Positions 16,589-24,956 of a DNA stretch of 37,910 nt are shown in pieces. This DNA is from Porticoccus sp. W117 (GTDB lineage Bacteria > Pseudomonadota > Gammaproteobacteria > Pseudomonadales > Porticoccaceae), in the NCBI RefSeq assembly GCF_030341905.1, contig NZ_JATAAF010000026.1:1-37910 (forward strand). Reading direction: 5' to 3'. The position numbers were made by a program, and so were the translations under genes. The notes below the pieces were generated by a model. That model searched no databases. It saw only the letters and a list, made by a program, of their open reading frames with translations, and was not told the origin of the DNA. Numbering within the stretch: the stretch's first letter is position 1; every line of letters begins with the position of its first letter.

Positions 16589-17677
16589 ATGTCTGCACAT
16601 TGGATACCCATTGCTTTTCTCTGCGTTACTTCATTTATTTCAACAGCTCTTCTGGTGCCGGTGGCTCATAAAGTAAAGCTACTCGACATTCCCCATGGAC
16701 GAAAAGATCATGCAGGAAATATACCTCTAGTTGGCGGCCTAGGTATCTACATATCAGTCATTCTTGGCTGTACTATTTTTTGCGAGCTGAATAGACAGCT
16801 AATGGGTTTACTTGCGCTAGGTGGTTTGATAACTGTAACTGGCCTGATTGATGACAAATTCGATATATCAGCTAAATTTCGCCTTATGATACAAATTCTA
16901 GCTAGCTTGGGTTTGGCAACAGGTGCCGGGCTTAGCTTGCAATCTGTAGGTGATATTATTGGCATTGGATCAATTCAGTTAGGCTTGCTCGCCATACCAG
17001 TAACTGTACTGGCGGTTGCAGGCATCACAAATGCTTATAATATGACTGACGGCATTGATGGTTTAGCAGGCTCAATGTCCTTAATAGCAATTCTTGGCTT
17101 ACTGATTACCGTGTATCCACGCGCCTCTGAAAGTGAAATTAATCTTCTTTGCTTTTTTGCTGTATCCATTTCAGTATTTTTAATTTTTAATCTAAAGTGT
17201 TCTAGAAAATCCAGTAAAAAAATCTTTATGGGTGATGCCGGAAGCATGTTCTTAGGATTTGTTATCGCAGGCTTGATGATTTATTTCACACAAAAAGGCA
17301 ATACTCAGATAAAACCCATAACTGCGCTTTGGCTAATCGCTGTACCTTTAATCGATATGGTTAGCACAATGATCCGGAGAGTGCTAAAAAAACAGTCACC
17401 ACTCAATGCAGATAAGACACATTTACATCACATTCTTATCAAAGGTGGACTTAGCTCGAGGCAGTCTCTTATTACAATAATCATTTATAGTTGCTTATGC
17501 GCAATTATTGGCATCAGCCTCTCAAACGTGCCTCAGTATATTAGCACAGGAGTATTCGGCTTAGTCTTTTTCATACACCTTTACATACTGAGGCATGCTT
17601 ACAAAGCATCAAAAAAAGTTAAGTATCTATTACTTATCATAGGTAAAGCCAGAAGGCGTAAGATACTATCTTATTAA
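16589..17677 (+). CDS. wecA: WecA-type undecaprenyl-phosphate GlcNAc-1-phosphate transferase
   Basis: This polytopic membrane enzyme of the MraY/WecA family transfers an N-acetylhexosamine-1-phosphate from UDP-sugar to undecaprenyl phosphate and so starts an O-antigen unit. The protein has about 362 residues with around ten hydrophobic segments. Conserved cytoplasmic motifs are GLIDDKFD, NAYNMTDGIDGLAG, the FMGDAGSMFLG loop and the THLHH end motif. The ATG at 16589 aligns with WecA N-termini (GAGAA upstream); a TTG at 16574 would add five residues. It is the only plus-strand gene of the locus and converges with the neighbouring glycosyltransferase, sharing a TTAA at the stops (4-bp overlap). 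GlcNAc, GalNAc or QuiNAc specificity cannot be told apart by eye. Confidence 0.88.
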   Translation: MSAHWIPIAFLCVTSFISTALLVPVAHKVKLLDIPHGRKDHAGNIPLVGGLGIYISVILGCTIFCELNRQLMGLLALGGLITVTGLIDDKFDISAKFRLMIQILASLGLATGAGLSLQSVGDIIGIGSIQLGLLAIPVTVLAVAGITNAYNMTDGIDGLAGSMSLIAILGLLITVYPRASESEINLLCFFAVSISVFLIFNLKCSRKSSKKIFMGDAGSMFLGFVIAGLMIYFTQKGNTQIKPITALWLIAVPLIDMVSTMIRRVLKKQSPLNADKTHLHHILIKGGLSSRQSLITIIIYSCLCAIIGISLSNVPQYISTGVFGLVFFIHLYILRHAYKASKKVKYLLLIIGKARRRKILSY

Positions 17678-18822
17678 GTTTTGGAAGCTGCCTTTCCAGG
17701 AATCATAAGACCCTGGTAAATTTGCACGATTTCTTTGACCATTTTTTCTACAAGAAAGAATTCCTCGAACCTTTTCCTCGCACCATTCGACATAGCCGAA
17801 TAAAGATTTTCATTATCATGAAGCCTGATAACAGCAGCACAAATAGCCTCTGCACTCTTTGGTGGAACTACTATACCTGAATTACCATGTTGATTAACCC
17901 AAGGTACTCCGCTTCCAGGGATTTCAGTAGATATTACGGGTTTACCAAACATCATACTCTCAAGTTGAACTATTCCAAATGCCTCAGAGCGTTCTACTGA
18001 GCTCATACAGAATATATATGAATGCCTGTACAAAGACAAAAGATCTGAATACTCAACTCGGCCAAGAATAAAGACCTTATCACTAAGCCCCAAGTCGACC
18101 ACTAAATTTTTCAACTCTGCCTCTTTCTCGCCTACGCCAGCTATGACTGCAATAGTATCCTCTGGATATCCAGAGGCAGAGCGTATTAAGTACTCAAAGC
18201 CTTTATAATAAACTAATCGGCCAACACCAAGAACAATCTTTTTATTTCTCGCATTCTTTGGAAGTAGCCTTGCTGCCGTAAACTCTACATCATCTATCCG
18301 GTCTTCAATCCCTATGGGAACTACTTGGCATTTCTCTTGAAAAGGCTGTAAATCTTGCGAACCTTCCATATAAACTTCAGAGGTTACTATGATTACATCA
18401 GCCCGCCTCAACATAAAATTCTGAAGAGGCTTAAAAAGATTCAGCAGAAGCCTCTGCTTAACAACATCGCTATGCCAATGAACTACGAGCTTTTGTTTAC
18501 GAACCAAAGGAAACAGAAATACGGCTAAAGATGCAATTGGGTTAGGCGCGTGTAAGTGAATAAGCTCATAGCTCTTTCGCAGTAAGGCCCACTTTCTTAT
18601 ATAAGAAAATGAAAGTGGCGTAGAAGATAGAACTATCCTAGAAAACTGCCTAAAGACTAGACCTTCTGGGAGTTCTTCCTTGCGAGATTCTGGTTTTTTA
18701 GTAAAGCATAAAACATCTCCGGAATGACCACATCGAGTGATACCTACCGCCAAATCGGATGTTACCTGTTCAATTCCACCAAACTCTGGAGGGTAAAATT
18801 TAGCCAACTGCAATATTTTCAT
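17674..18822 (-). CDS. GT4-family glycosyltransferase
   Basis: This cytoplasmic GT-B enzyme, about 382 residues, probably adds one sugar of the repeat unit. The N-terminal domain opens with LQLAKFYPPEFGGIEQV, the GG-IE nucleotide-fold signature of GT4 enzymes. The C-terminal domain has VVPIGIE, the GVGRLVYYKGFEYLIRS segment (with the K of the R/K pair) and SSVERSEAFGIVQLESM (E-x7-E type) with GKPVIST. These give donor-diphosphate contacts typical of the family. It is the last gene of the minus-strand block, 13 bp after wzy. Donor and acceptor sugars are unknown. Confidence 0.88.
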   Translation of the reverse strand: MKILQLAKFYPPEFGGIEQVTSDLAVGITRCGHSGDVLCFTKKPESRKEELPEGLVFRQFSRIVLSSTPLSFSYIRKWALLRKSYELIHLHAPNPIASLAVFLFPLVRKQKLVVHWHSDVVKQRLLLNLFKPLQNFMLRRADVIIVTSEVYMEGSQDLQPFQEKCQVVPIGIEDRIDDVEFTAARLLPKNARNKKIVLGVGRLVYYKGFEYLIRSASGYPEDTIAVIAGVGEKEAELKNLVVDLGLSDKVFILGRVEYSDLLSLYRHSYIFCMSSVERSEAFGIVQLESMMFGKPVISTEIPGSGVPWVNQHGNSGIVVPPKSAEAICAAVIRLHDNENLYSAMSNGARKRFEEFFLVEKMVKEIVQIYQGLMIPGKAASKT

Positions 18823-18835
18823 AAAAATCTCAGAA

Positions 18836-20143
18836 CTATCGAAAAACCTCTGCTCTATATCCTAATACCTTGCACAAGAAGGCAAAAAATATAAATGATG
18901 TAATCGTGTAAAGCCCCTGAGCAAATACTAACAAGCTTACGACAGGGGCAAAGAAAAGGCATATTAAAAAATATATTAGCATCGGATACACCGACACACT
19001 TCCTTTCATAGCTTTCCTCGAAACGAGGCCAATAAGCCCCCCTAAAAAAAGAACAAAAAAATAGCCCAAAACACCAAAGTCAATAAAAACTGGACCAAGA
19101 ATTGTGTTAAACACCCCTTGTCGAACCTGGGCATCTTCCACAACTGAGGAATAATCTCCTAGTGGAATCATATAACTAACAAATTTGAGGTAAACATTAA
19201 AACTATAAGCTCCCATGGAATGCCATGATTTATGATTTTCATACAAATATAAAAATTCAAAAAAACCATGCGTGTAATATTGGGAAAAGTTTATAACCCC
19301 AAACAACAAGGAATCCATACCTGAGAGATCGCCTCTCTCCAAGATTGCGACAGCACCATCACTTATCGTCGCAAACTCAGCGTACCCCGACATATATGCA
19401 CTAACTATTGGATCCAATCCCATTTGCTCAGTTCGCGATATGAACAGCAAGCCACTCCCCCATATAGCTGCAACCATAAACATTACGAACGCAGGAAGAA
19501 CCCACTTATGCGTACGAAAAACTTCAAAAACCAACAAACAGACCAAGATAAAGCTGGCCAGAACGAGGACTGAAGATCTGGAACCGATCCAAACCGCATC
19601 CAGAGCAGGAAACAACGCAATTGGAATCAACCAAAGAAGGCGAGAAAAGCTCCTCATGCCGGTTCGCCAAACAATAAATGACATAAATATGACAACATAG
19701 CAAAATGGCACAGTCACTGCGGAAGCTATTGAAGCCAATCCAACCCCTGCCTCTGCCAGCGACTCTCTCGCTGCAAAAAAGTCCCCACTTAACGATGCTC
19801 CACGAACGATAGCTCTATCATATATCCGCAAGAGCGCCCCAACTCCAGCTACAACAAGACTACAGCGCCATATTTTTAGCGTCTTTCTTCTTGATACAGC
19901 TAAAAGTTGAACTCGCTTAAATACAAATCGAGCGCCAATAGCTAACCCTACAATGAGCAACAAACAGGAGAGAACAACATAGCCCACCCCTTCCCAACGG
20001 AAGGAGTAGTCTGTTGTTATTGGCGAAAAAAGATAGATTAGTACAAAGATTAAAATCCCACACAACAACGTCACTATCGGCGAAGGCATCGCCAACCGAA
20101 ACACCAACATATCCTGTTGACTCTTCACCAAAAAATTCCCCAC
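18836..20143 (-). CDS. wzy: O-antigen polymerase, Wzy-like
   Basis: This is a 435-residue polytopic protein with about eleven to twelve predicted membrane helices and a large periplasmic loop around residues 215-320 (from SRTEQMGLDPIVSAYMSGYAEF to the GVFNTILGP region). That shape fits oligosaccharide-repeat-unit polymerases, which join lipid-linked units in the periplasm. Wzy sequences diverge strongly, so the call rests on topology and position between wzx and a glycosyltransferase. The gene ends 13 bp before the GT4 gene and starts 3 bp after the wzx stop. The nearby ligase at 35118 is a separate membrane protein of the Wzy_C/WaaL group. Confidence 0.75.
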   Translation of the reverse strand: MGNFLVKSQQDMLVFRLAMPSPIVTLLCGILIFVLIYLFSPITTDYSFRWEGVGYVVLSCLLLIVGLAIGARFVFKRVQLLAVSRRKTLKIWRCSLVVAGVGALLRIYDRAIVRGASLSGDFFAARESLAEAGVGLASIASAVTVPFCYVVIFMSFIVWRTGMRSFSRLLWLIPIALFPALDAVWIGSRSSVLVLASFILVCLLVFEVFRTHKWVLPAFVMFMVAAIWGSGLLFISRTEQMGLDPIVSAYMSGYAEFATISDGAVAILERGDLSGMDSLLFGVINFSQYYTHGFFEFLYLYENHKSWHSMGAYSFNVYLKFVSYMIPLGDYSSVVEDAQVRQGVFNTILGPVFIDFGVLGYFFVLFLGGLIGLVSRKAMKGSVSVYPMLIYFLICLFFAPVVSLLVFAQGLYTITSFIFFAFLCKVLGYRAEVFR

Positions 20144-20146
20144 AAC

Positions 20147-21427
20147 TTAAAATACAAGAAAATAAAGCAAAGGAATCATTAACAATGAAACTAGAGCAGA
20201 AAGCAGCCTGACCACACTATCGGCCATATGTTTCTTAAAAAAATACACTTGACAAAAGCAGGTCACACTATAGGCAAGAACCCAGCAGAGCAATATTTGC
20301 TTTAATCCAACACCACCATTGAAATAGAAATAAAGATACAAAGACAGCATTGCCATCAAACCGAAGACTAGCGACTTCAATTGGCAAAAGCTCAGGCGAT
20401 TGCGATGCAGCCCCCCCTCCAAGGAAGCCGTGGCAGACCACAATCCCATAGAGACAATAAAAAATGGAACCAAATTAAGATACTCGCTCTTTAGAGAGGC
20501 TCCACCAAAATCCCAATAGTCTTGAGCAAATAAAACTCCGAAAAACACTACCACCGAAAGAATGACCACAGCCAATGCGACAATCAATATGCGCGCTTCA
20601 AAGCTTTTATACTCAGCTGAATATATCTCCCGAAAAAAAACTGTAGAAACGAATTGATGAGCAACTATCGCGATTGAAGCCCATCTAAACATCACCGAAT
20701 ACTCAGCTACAGCCTGAGTATCACCATTAATTCCAAGCAGAAATCTTGGTGAAACTGACAAAAAAACAGCCAAAGCAGAAGAGACCATAATTGGAACTCC
20801 TCTCTTCAGGAAGGGCAACCATTCCGACACCAAGAAAAAGCCACTGGCACCTCTAGATGTAGAGATCGCAAAAACAGCACAACTGATTAATAACGACGTC
20901 ACTAAAACAGAGTAGATATAAGCATCAAGCCCTGCACTAAAGCAGTAAAAAACACCAAGATAAACTAGGAGAGAGATATAAATCGAACTCTCTACCACAG
21001 ATGCGTATGCGCCAAAACCAGATGCTTTCATATAGGATGAAAGAGCACATTGAAAGCAATAAAGTCCGCACAAAGATAGAATCAACGAGACAACTTCATT
21101 TGACACCCCTGATATGAGCGCCACTACTGAAGCAACTGATAAAGTCGCACCTAATAGTAAGGAATACCTTAGAGCATACGATATCCTTCCACTCTTATTG
21201 TCACCAAGCAAATCATAAGATATCACTCCACCACTTCCCAAAGAAACAACTGCTCCCACAATCAAGGCGACAGAAATACTCCACTCTATATCCCCGTAAG
21301 ATTTTTCACCAAGAAGATAGGCGGCCAGTAATGGGGCAAGTAACACAGAGCTTTTAGCAAAAGAAAAGACAAACCCGTGATGCAACAGCTTGCTAAAAAT
21401 CCTTGACGCAGCGCTAACCATAGACAT
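20147..21427 (-). CDS. wzx: Wzx-type lipid-linked oligosaccharide flippase
   Basis: This is a member of the MATE/MVF-like polysaccharide export family, about 426 residues with twelve or more hydrophobic segments. It would move the undecaprenyl-pyrophosphate-linked repeat unit across the inner membrane. The N-terminal part SFAKSSVLLAPLLAAYLLGEKSYGDIEW and the LGSGGVISYDL segment fit Wzx proteins. The start is ambiguous: ATGs at 21427 and 21421 both lie just inside the end of the upstream acyltransferase (stop at 21414), preceded by AAGAAG. An ATG at 21451 would overlap further. I prefer 21427. The overlap implies translational coupling with the acyltransferase. Confidence 0.82.
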   Translation of the reverse strand: MSMVSAASRIFSKLLHHGFVFSFAKSSVLLAPLLAAYLLGEKSYGDIEWSISVALIVGAVVSLGSGGVISYDLLGDNKSGRISYALRYSLLLGATLSVASVVALISGVSNEVVSLILSLCGLYCFQCALSSYMKASGFGAYASVVESSIYISLLVYLGVFYCFSAGLDAYIYSVLVTSLLISCAVFAISTSRGASGFFLVSEWLPFLKRGVPIMVSSALAVFLSVSPRFLLGINGDTQAVAEYSVMFRWASIAIVAHQFVSTVFFREIYSAEYKSFEARILIVALAVVILSVVVFFGVLFAQDYWDFGGASLKSEYLNLVPFFIVSMGLWSATASLEGGLHRNRLSFCQLKSLVFGLMAMLSLYLYFYFNGGVGLKQILLCWVLAYSVTCFCQVYFFKKHMADSVVRLLSALVSLLMIPLLYFLVF

Positions 21428-22166
21428 TCTTCTTGTTATGAACTTCTTCAACGAGCTTTTTCGACTTCACTTTAGGATATCGTGAACGCGACTCCTCATA
21501 TTCGAAAGGAATGTATCGCAATGGCTGCCCAACATACATCCCAGGCTCAAGTAAAGACTTGGCTACAACCGAAGCCGCCCCAACCGTGACCCCATGGGCC
21601 ACCGTCACTCCAGCATTAAATATGCTCGATGATCCGATATATACGTTATTCCCTACTCTAATTGAGCCATCAACTCTAAACCGCCCCGTCCCTGTCACAT
21701 CATGGATATACCCATGAGTCCATAGCTGGGAACCAATCCCCGCAACCGTTGTATAATCCCCGAGGATGACACTCCTCGTACAATCCACATAGTGTCTCGA
21801 AGTAATCTTTGACAATATGCCTAATTTTAAGATTGATCGCCCCCAGACAACTCCCTTTGGGGCGCGCCTTATGATATTAAAATTACCAATTGCCGCCGTA
21901 TTTTTTAGGACAACTATAATAGGCCCGGAAATCCTGTTAGCATTTTGTATATAAGCATTCTCAGACAATGCCAGCGCATCAACTTTAATAACGTTAAAGA
22001 ACCCTATCCTTGAACCCGAACCGAGCCTCACCGAACGAGTCAGAATCAACGAGTTGCAAATTTTCGCATTCTTATCAACATTCCAGCCGAGCCCTCTTAG
22101 CAAAAGGTTCTTGAGACTCGAAGCTGGAAAAAAAAGACAAATTAGGCAGCGCAGTACTCTCTTCAT
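21414..22166 (-). CDS. Left-handed beta-helix (hexapeptide) acyltransferase
   Basis: The 250-residue protein carries hexapeptide repeats of the LbH fold from about residue 35 to 215. The clearest are SVILGDYTTVAGIGSQLWTH, then SIRVGNNVYIGSSSIFNAGV and VTVGAASVVAKSL. The H in LWTHGYIHD is a plausible catalytic base. Such enzymes O- or N-acetylate sugars with acetyl-CoA, which fits decoration of the glycan repeat unit. It overlaps the upstream glycosyltransferase by 4 bp and the wzx start by about 14 bp. Which hydroxyl or amine is modified is unknown; it could also act on a nonulosonate N-acyl position. Confidence 0.8.
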   Translation of the reverse strand: MKRVLRCLICLFFPASSLKNLLLRGLGWNVDKNAKICNSLILTRSVRLGSGSRIGFFNVIKVDALALSENAYIQNANRISGPIIVVLKNTAAIGNFNIIRRAPKGVVWGRSILKLGILSKITSRHYVDCTRSVILGDYTTVAGIGSQLWTHGYIHDVTGTGRFRVDGSIRVGNNVYIGSSSIFNAGVTVAHGVTVGAASVVAKSLLEPGMYVGQPLRYIPFEYEESRSRYPKVKSKKLVEEVHNKKNVYG

Positions 22167-23512
22167 TTACGAGAACCTATAACCGAAACCAAGGAATTAA
22201 CAACTAGCCCCACATTCTTACTAGAAACACATTCAGGCATAAACATTGGATCACTCACCAACCCAGAAAATGTTTCAGAATACGCAGACTTAACAAAGCC
22301 AACCATCTCCTCGGTAGTTGCTGAAGTCCAACTACCACTCTGCACTTCTTTCAAAAAGCCCCTTAAGCAGCTCAAATCCCCAAGATGGAGATCCGCCGAG
22401 CTGAAAACCCCTCGATACCCTTTCACGACAGATGGACCAAGAGTCGCGACTGGAATTCTTGAGAGCAAACACTCAATTGCAATTGTTCCGGTAACAGTAA
22501 CGACTGCATCCACCCTCTGGATAAAGTCCTCCATCTTCACATCAAGAGAAATAGGAACAACTCTCTCCTCACTACTGACAACACCAAGAAGCTCTTTCGT
22601 CAGTTCATATTTCATTTTTGGATTCGGCTTGACAGCCAAGACCCAATCATCAGGAAGCATATCGGCAAGCCTGCGAATCAAATCGGTCTGATCACGCCAC
22701 GCATTACCCCACACATCAATATTTGCCTCTGGTTGCATATGCATCGGATACATCAACACACACTTGCCTCCAAGAGCAGTTGACTTAGCTTCAGAAATCA
22801 AATTCCAAGACTCTCTTTTCCCGGACAATAACTTGTTAAGTTTGAATTTCCGGATAGGAGAAGGTGTGTTAAATCGCTCTCCCGAGAGATAGGCAGATAA
22901 AATTCGAATCTTATCCCGTACACTACCAGGTCGCGGCAGCTCTCTCTTTTCAGCATCCAGATCTTTCATGTAATCGGGAACAACATTCCGCTCAGATATC
23001 TCTTTGATTAATGAGATACAATCTTCAACAGACACCTCATCACCGCTCCCTGCATAGGAGCTCTTTGTCCACCCTGAATAAACAGTCAAGCGGCCTGTTG
23101 GATATCCTGGGCTCGACGGATGAAGATAGGGAACACAATTTTTATTACACCAATCCACAACCATCAATTCATGAAATAGAGTTGGCTCTCCTACCGAAAC
23201 ATCAGGAGAAATTTCATTCAAAGCTTCAGATATCCGTTCAAAGTAAAAGCGATAGTGAGCTGAACTGCCACCAAAATAATTAATATTCCTATCGCAACTT
23301 TTAATAAAACTCAAAGCAGAACCGGCCTCAAACTCATCATCAACCAGATCCTTTTTCCTGGGGTACGGAAGCTGATACACAACTCCAGATGAAGGCCTAA
23401 AGTTCTTATTCTGAACCAACCAGAAAATCTCATGTCCTTTAGAAATCAGACTCTCAGCAATGGCTTCCCAAAAGAAAGTTTTATATCGATTTTCAACAAA
23501 CAAAAACCTCAT
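22163..23512 (-). CDS. Capsule-synthesis-type glycosyltransferase, candidate nonulosonate transferase
   Basis: The 449-residue soluble protein has a GT-B-like layout. The N-terminal half opens with FLFVENRYKTFFWEAIAESL and FWLV. The C-terminal half has a MYPMHMQPEANID segment, then LPDDWVLAVKPNPKM and a VVTVTGTIAIECLLSRIPVATLG block. The last two resemble the capsule-biosynthesis domain of KpsS/KpsC-like transferases and of several proteins next to nonulosonate genes. From this similarity and its place directly after the nonulosonate block, I infer that it could transfer the CMP-activated acid. That is inference; it is otherwise an uncharacterised glycosyltransferase-like protein. It follows the small acyltransferase by 1 bp and overlaps the next acyltransferase by 4 bp. 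Confidence 0.6.
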   Translation of the reverse strand: MRFLFVENRYKTFFWEAIAESLISKGHEIFWLVQNKNFRPSSGVVYQLPYPRKKDLVDDEFEAGSALSFIKSCDRNINYFGGSSAHYRFYFERISEALNEISPDVSVGEPTLFHELMVVDWCNKNCVPYLHPSSPGYPTGRLTVYSGWTKSSYAGSGDEVSVEDCISLIKEISERNVVPDYMKDLDAEKRELPRPGSVRDKIRILSAYLSGERFNTPSPIRKFKLNKLLSGKRESWNLISEAKSTALGGKCVLMYPMHMQPEANIDVWGNAWRDQTDLIRRLADMLPDDWVLAVKPNPKMKYELTKELLGVVSSEERVVPISLDVKMEDFIQRVDAVVTVTGTIAIECLLSRIPVATLGPSVVKGYRGVFSSADLHLGDLSCLRGFLKEVQSGSWTSATTEEMVGFVKSAYSETFSGLVSDPMFMPECVSSKNVGLVVNSLVSVIGSRK

Positions 23513-23513
23513 A

Positions 23514-24041
23514 CTAATAACTTCCTTTCCTCACAATCTCACGATTCTTGCCGCCCACAACAATTGCCCCTTCGGGCACATCTTTCGAGACAACCACACC
23601 AGCCCCAATTACAGCATTTCGACCAATCGTAACACCACCAAGCACGATAACATTTGATCCAAGCCAAACCCCATCATTAATTATGGTCTTTTGGGCCACA
23701 TGCTTATATGGGAGGCCTGAATTAAGATCTAGAGAAGCAGTCTCGACTACAACACCTTTAGAAAATCGAACCAAGTCGCCCAGTTCAATTCCACCTTTTG
23801 CGCCCAGCGTACATCCTGGACCGATTGTCACCACCCCTTTTATCTCAATATTTTCTGGATATTTGATTTCAGTGGTATAGTGGATCACGCTTTCCGTGCC
23901 CACCTTCAAATAGGCACGTGACTTCAGTATTCCAAGAATCCTTACTACGGATGAACAAAGAAATACCCCCCATTTAGAAAGTACCCTCATTACAAGCGAC
24001 GCAGCAATGGAGTGAAGTGCCGCTTTAGCTCCAGAAGGCAT
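23514..24041 (-). CDS. Small hexapeptide O-acetyltransferase
   Basis: The 175-residue protein ends in an LbH domain of the maltose/serine acetyltransferase type: VTIGPGCTLGAKGGIELGD, then IINDGVWLGSNVIVLGGVTIGRNAVIGAGVVVSKDVPEGAIVVG. The PYKH segment near residue 111 supplies a histidine in a position usual for the acetyl-transfer base. It probably acetylates a sugar of the repeat unit. The ATG at 24041 has GGGAG about 9 bases upstream. It sits between the PhyH-like gene (3-bp gap) and the capsule-type transferase (1-bp gap), so it belongs to the same transcript. Confidence 0.82.
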   Translation of the reverse strand: MPSGAKAALHSIAASLVMRVLSKWGVFLCSSVVRILGILKSRAYLKVGTESVIHYTTEIKYPENIEIKGVVTIGPGCTLGAKGGIELGDLVRFSKGVVVETASLDLNSGLPYKHVAQKTIINDGVWLGSNVIVLGGVTIGRNAVIGAGVVVSKDVPEGAIVVGGKNREIVRKGSY

Positions 24042-24044
24042 AAT

Positions 24045-24956
24045 TTACTCTCCCATCACGTATAGTCTGTTCACGTATGAATCGATGCCAATCACATCTT
24101 CTTTCGGCAAACCTACCGGAGAATATTCATAAATACCAATTGGATGAAGAGAATACTGAACTTGAAACAACAAGCGATCCCTAGATTCACAAAGGGTCCC
24201 TTTGTGCATACCAAATGTGTCCTCCAAAAATGAATCGCCCGCCTCTCCGGAAAATTCGACTATATTCTCCTTGCCAAAGTGAGAGACAATCTCTTCATCT
24301 GTATAGCGCCTAATAACCTTGCACTTATTAGAACTATGACTTCCCTTCACAAAGACATGTGGCCCAGACCCAGAATCCACATCAGTCAAATACACGAATA
24401 ATTTAATAAACTTCAAATCATCCACATCTCTATGAAAAAACTCAGCCTCTTGGGCTTCTGAATGACCTGCATAAGACCACCAGACCGCTAGATTTGAAAT
24501 CGTTGGCTTTACACCCAAATACGACTCCACGAGCGACAAGACCTTCGGATCATTCGCCGCATCAAGAATGTGGGGACAAGATACAACAGACTTACTTTGA
24601 TACAGCGCAGTATGACATTTCTCAGGCGGCGATGATGCATCAAAAAGTCCGCCCTCCACATCCCATCGGTCATAAACTTTCTCTCGAGAAAGGTACTCTG
24701 TTATCTCTTTTACTTGCTGATCCGTGAACAACCTTCCAAGGTTGAGAAATCCGTCATGTTTCAACCTTTCAATATCCTTGGTGCAAACCTCTAATTGAGA
24801 CTCAGGACTGGGCAATCTCTTGGCAAAAACCTTCCTTATATTTTCCCTTGCCCTTGGCTCCATAAACATACGCTGCATATAGAACATAAAATTACTGAGT
24901 GGATAAAATCGATGCACCACCCTTTTCAGCAATCTACTCATACCCCCTCCACTCAC
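24045..24956 (-). CDS. PhyH-family Fe(II)/2-oxoglutarate-dependent oxygenase
   Basis: The protein has 303 residues from the ATG at 24956, or 298 from the ATG at 24941, which has GGAGG 4-5 bases upstream and may be the true start. It carries the phytanoyl-CoA dioxygenase fold. HRDVDDLKFIKLFVYLTDVD near residue 173 gives the HxD iron ligands, followed by GPHVFVKGSH. MHKG near residue 250 supplies the distal histidine and SRDRLLFQVQYS the 2-oxoglutarate-binding arginine region. Family members hydroxylate or otherwise oxidise small substrates. Such an enzyme is not part of any established nonulosonate pathway, so here it may hydroxylate the sugar or its N-acyl group. It overlaps pseI by 4 bp and so is coupled to it. 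Confidence 0.8.
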   Translation of the reverse strand: MSGGGMSRLLKRVVHRFYPLSNFMFYMQRMFMEPRARENIRKVFAKRLPSPESQLEVCTKDIERLKHDGFLNLGRLFTDQQVKEITEYLSREKVYDRWDVEGGLFDASSPPEKCHTALYQSKSVVSCPHILDAANDPKVLSLVESYLGVKPTISNLAVWWSYAGHSEAQEAEFFHRDVDDLKFIKLFVYLTDVDSGSGPHVFVKGSHSSNKCKVIRRYTDEEIVSHFGKENIVEFSGEAGDSFLEDTFGMHKGTLCESRDRLLFQVQYSLHPIGIYEYSPVGLPKEDVIGIDSYVNRLYVMGE

